From: Chrysaora quinquecirrha
Lineage: Eukaryota; Cnidaria; Scyphozoa; Semaeostomeae; Pelagiidae
Length of the DNA stretch: 64,000 nucleotides
Direction: 5' to 3'
Assembly: GCA_014526335.1 (NCBI GenBank)
Contig: JACTAT010000026.1
Span: forward strand, 505,565 to 569,564
This document shows, piece after piece, positions 60,401-64,000 of the stretch. Every line of letters starts with the position of its first letter. Within the stretch, counting starts at the first letter, position 1. Both the position numbers and the translations under genes were made by a program. Under the pieces are notes generated by a model, which saw only the letters and a list, made by a program, of their open reading frames with translations, ran no database searches and was not told the DNA's origin.

Positions 60401-61750
60401 TTACTCTAATAACCATGCTGGTTACACTAGTTTACCACGCATTTAGAGTGCATACCCTCTGTGCGGATGCTTTGAATGTTCGAGATCTTGAAACACCGAA
60501 GGAAGTACCAAAATTTGCTGTAAAGTTAGTTAGTTACTCTAATCTAATAACCGTGCTGATGGCAACACTCGTTTAACATGCATTTAGAGTACATTTACCG
60601 AGTATGGTGACATGAAAGTTGAAAATCTTGAAACATCGAAGTATCAACATTTGCTTTCAAGTTTAAGTTAGTAAGATGAATTTCACTTGCTAATAGTATG
60701 CCCGGCTTATGATAACCTGAGAGCTATCCTACTCTCGGCTGCCAAGGTTAAAATCTCCAATCCTGAAAGACAATTCACCACAATTCTGAGTAGTGAAACT
60801 AGCGAAGTTATCCGCCCCTTAGCCAAGTTCATTGCCGATGCGATGATGCTGAGAAAATTACAGTTAGCCAGTTAGCCCCTGCATGCTCCAAACACCACAA
60901 ATTAAATTAAAAAAAATTGTTCTGTTGATGCCGTTTTTTTGGCTTTTTGCTGTTAATGCTGTACTTTTTATACCTTCTGTCTGTATTTTTCTATTATGTA
61001 TTATTTTATTTGATAGTTTTGATTTAGCAGCCATACCTAACATTGTATGTAGGTAGTGCATATGCTTTATGAATGAAAGTTACTCTAATAACCATGCTGG
61101 TTACACTAGTTTACCACGCATTAAGAGTGCAATTTCCCTCTATGGGGATGCTATGAAAGTTCGAGATCTTGAAACACCGAAATCCGAAGTACAAACATTT
61201 GCAGTAAAGTTAATTACTTTAATAACCGTGCTGGTTTACCATGCAATGCATTTAAAGGGCAATTTTAGTTACTTTCTTTAGTTCCCGTGCTGGCTACATT
61301 CAATTACCATGCATGCAGTAGAGGGCATTACTATTTTGTTGTTGTTGTACCTTATTTAACGTTAGTTTAATACAATAGTGATAAACATTAATTCACACTA
61401 ACATGAAGCAACTTCATAGATTGCATCAAAGAATCATTTATTGCAAAACGAACATGCGCATTTTTTATTTAAGAACCATGTTTTTATCAGTTTCTTACTG
61501 CAGTACTGGCCCTTGATCTTCATGACCAACCTTCAATCTCTTTGAAATTCTTTATGGGGAGGCCATGAAAGTTGACGATCTCGAGACACCGAGGTAACAT
61601 TACTTGCTTGAACCTTGTTACCGTGTTACCGTGCTGGTTACAAGGTCCTGGATCTCGCCCTCGATCTTCATGACCCATGTTTAAACTTGTTCTTTCAGTT
61701 TGTCTGAAATACGTTATTATAGGGACGTTATGAAAGTTATAGATCTTAAA
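60401..61750. repeat. About 137-bp degenerate tandem array, split by a LINE fragment
   Basis: TAACCATGCTGGTTACACTA, then TTACCACGCATTTAGAGTGC, then GAGATCTTGAAACACCGAAG recur at about 60409, 60547, 61088, 61224 and (degenerate) 61283 and 61628. The array is interrupted at 60673-61070. Confidence 0.7.
60673..61070 (+). mobile_element. LINE 3' fragment inserted in the tandem array
   Basis: Frame 60675-60875 reads DEFHLLIVCPAYDNLRAIL and ends in a stop. It has the same DExHxLxxCPxYxxLR motif as the fragment at 57.7 kb but is a different copy or family. The array unit breaks at about 60672 (AAGTTAGTAA) and resumes at about 61072 (GAAAGTTACTCTAATAACC), so the LINE landed in an existing array. An exact target duplication was not determined. 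Confidence 0.65.
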
Positions 61751-62170
61751 GCACCGAAGAACACCAAACTTTGCTTTAAGTTAGTTAGAGTTATCCTGGT
61801 TACCGACTTTCCAAGTTTTTGAAAGGGACCTAAAAGCTTTGTCAGGCTTGGTTTTCGTGGCTGCGTGCAGACCCTACATTGCGGAGGAGGAATCAGAGCC
61901 TTATATGCAAAACTCGTTAGAGCATTGTGTGCAGATTAGTTTATGAAATAGGGAATTAAATGCTGATACGTCAGCATTAATCTCGGTAATCCTATAAAAG
62001 ATGGAAGTTTACCTATTTCAAGTGAAGAAAAACTAAATAATAGTACTGATCTTTTTAATGGAATGAAAGGCCTGAATAGGGATTGATTGTAAAGGCGGAG
62101 GAGTGGAGTGTATGCAATTAGCGATGGGCTGGCTTGATATGCTAGTGTGCTTGTTTGTGACAGAGTCAAC
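61751..62170. other. No gene recognised
   Basis: The minus-strand frame 61936-62169 (77 codons) has no family features. Confidence 0.3.
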
Positions 62171-62583
62171 GCGCTTATTTTTATAAAGAACCTAGCTCAA
62201 GGCCTAGCTCTTTAAGTTCCTTATTTTGGACCTCTTTTGATAATGCAATTGTAATTCCAAAAGTTCCTTACTAGTTCCTTAACATATTTACTGCACACAC
62301 ACTGTCAAGACCATTATACAGAGACACTTTCATGAAAGCAAAGCTCTAGACTACTCAAGGAAACATTTGATACATGCTTAACGTACTGTACTATTTATGT
62401 GATTTCGACTGCAAATGAGTGGCACCGCTAATTCTTGATTGTTTGCTCTTTGAAGTGATAAAAATATTCGAAACTAAAAAGTTCCTTAGTGCTTTTCTCT
62501 TTAGTAGTATAAGTTCTTTAAATTTTCGGACCTTCTACAAGTAGGTTCCTTATAAAATGGTTCTTTATAAAAGAAGTGTGCAA
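62171..62583. mobile_element. MITE, TACACGC-like family, diverged copy 6
   Basis: Left GCGCTTATTTTTATAAAGAA and right TTCTTTATAAAAGAAGTGTG(C) are roughly inverted. AAGTTCCTTA words recur in both orientations. Boundaries approximate. Confidence 0.45.
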
Positions 62584-62997
62584 AACCGATGATTGACGAT
62601 CACGTCCAAAGGTCTTGGGTCCGAGGTCCACATTTTACAGCATGCCCTACCCTCTCGTCTTCCAATCAGCCTCATTTGCCTTCCTTCTTTTTCCTTTTTT
62701 TATTTTCATTTTTTTATCGTTTTGAGGCTCTCAGCGATACTGTTGCCTTTTATTACACGCGTTGACATCAACCTAATCTATAATGCGGATTATAATCAAT
62801 CATGGCGCCCTCTTCATCTGCAAAATTCAAATATGAAATTCACTTCTCACAAAAGCATTAATTAGAGAAAGCCAGAAATAATTTAATTTACATATTTAAT
62901 TCAGGTCCAGCAGTTGCATTACACAGAACCCAGCTTGCTAATTGGAAATGGCCTTTTCAGGGGTGTTGTTTTCAACAACGTGCACAAGCACAGGTTT
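62584..62997. other. No gene recognised
   Basis: A 90-codon plus-strand frame (62593-62865) has a hydrophobic Phe-rich centre but no start context or homology I can name. Confidence 0.3.
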
Positions 62998-63067
62998 TAT
63001 CATGATGATGGTTATGATGTTGATGATGATGATTATGATTATGATGATTATTATGATTATGATGATG

Positions 63068-63135
<68 letters not shown>

Positions 63136-63290
63136 AATGATGAAAGAGATTATGACTATGATGATGATGACGATGATGATAATGATTATGACGGTGATAA
63201 TGGTGAGGAAAATGATGATGATGATGATGAAGGCAACGATGATGATAATGACGATGATGATGATGGCGATGCTGATGATTTGGCCACCAT
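62998..63290. repeat. (GAT)n microsatellite
   Basis: About 290 bp of GATGAT with TTATGAT and AATGAT interruptions. Poly-Asp and poly-Met frames are artefacts. Confidence 0.95.
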
Positions 63291-64000
63291 TTGGATAAAA
63301 CGCGATAGCATCTTTGGTTAAAAAGGACAGGAATGAGCTGGAACAGAGGATTTTAAGATTTTAACCGAAAATCTCGCGGGGAGGCGGACGTCTTCAACCC
63401 CCGATGAACCCTTGTCTCGTGTCAATTTAAGCGAACATATTACCAATTTTTCTTCAACTCACTACAACCGTACATCTTTTGCAAGGCGCATTTTCAACGG
63501 GGCAACCTTTAAATAGTGGCACTTAGATTCCCTTTTAATAGGTCTTTTGTTGAGACAACATTTCAAGCATATTGGGTACAAAGAGAAGTGGTTATCAGAA
63601 AATTACCTGCGTGTGCCGATACACCTGTCACGCTATTGTTATGCATGCCATGGTATACACCAACAGGCGCACGATAAAGAGGCTACTAATGCTTTTAATC
63701 TCCCAAAATGGCCGCGTAATCACCCAAACAAAGCCAGAAAACAATGGGTTTTATCACGTGCTTTGACCACGTGGAATAGGACTGAATGACAATGTAGCTA
63801 GCAAAATGAAAGATGATTGGTTGATCGATTATCCAAAGAGGGAATGGTTCGAGAGAGGTTGATTCGAGTTGTTGAAATGTTTTTTGAAATATTGAGGGGT
63901 GGTTTCTTATTCTAATTCCAAACGCTAATGAACGTGATTTTCATACGGAAGCAAACAGAAACAACAAGAAAGAGGAAAGCAACAGTTTATAATCTTCAAG
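63291..64000. other. No gene confidently recognised
   Basis: An 80-codon frame (63547-63789) contains two cysteines and several histidines (LSRYCYACHGIHQQAH) but no recognisable domain. It overlaps a second frame and is left uncalled. Confidence 0.3.

Noticed and set aside
63547..63789. 80-residue frame with CYACHGIHQQAH as a possible zinc-binding protein
   Set aside because: Only two cysteines, overlapping frame on the same strand, no family pattern.

Overview
This is AT-rich metazoan nuclear DNA, most likely from a cnidarian, probably an anthozoan. The evidence is five kinds of intron-containing or secreted animal genes with canonical GT-AG introns, an AA15 chitin/cellulose oxygenase, TTAGGG-like interstitial sequence, and a dense mix of LINE 3' ends, tRNA-derived SINEs, miniature TIR elements and minisatellites. 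The phylum call is inference from overall character and repeat style, not from a diagnostic marker.

Layout. At 0-14 kb there is repeat-dominated DNA with one gene-like exon at 5.5-5.9 kb, which may be the N-terminus of a voltage-gated calcium channel. At 14-21 kb there are two paralogous secreted PAN/Apple-like proteins on the minus strand. Each is followed upstream by a long TTCTTCCAG-type satellite (163-bp period in one copy, about 76-bp in the other) and a shared flank, so the whole block is a tandem segmental duplication, separated by a tandem SINE array. At 23.4 kb a third, diverged PAN-like secreted protein lies on the plus strand, downstream of a cluster of AGGTCA half-sites. At 25.7-26.3 kb sits a perfect 140-bp-arm inverted repeat enclosing four tRNA-sized units.

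The 27-58 kb part is gene-rich, with every gene on the minus strand: the ER chaperone BiP/GRP78 (three exons, with an ERSE-like element upstream), adenylate kinase 8 (fifteen exons over 13.7 kb), an AA15 LPMO (two exons) and calcyclin-binding protein (five exons). Exon boundaries were worked out by hand from splice sites, reading phase and family similarity. The remainder (58-64 kb) holds LINE fragments, SINEs, MITEs and simple repeats.

The genes look functionally unrelated: ER protein folding, ciliary nucleotide metabolism, polysaccharide oxidation, ubiquitin-ligase scaffolding and secreted PAN proteins. BiP, AK8 and CACYBP together carry five single-base deletions, nearly all in homopolymers, in otherwise perfectly conserved exons. 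The exon phases close only when the bases are restored, so uncorrected long-read errors are the simplest explanation. The most unusual non-genic structures are the perfect foldback element with tRNA-like units and hammerhead-like motifs, the PAN-gene/satellite duplication, and a recurring pattern of inverted-repeat elements whose core is a tandem array.
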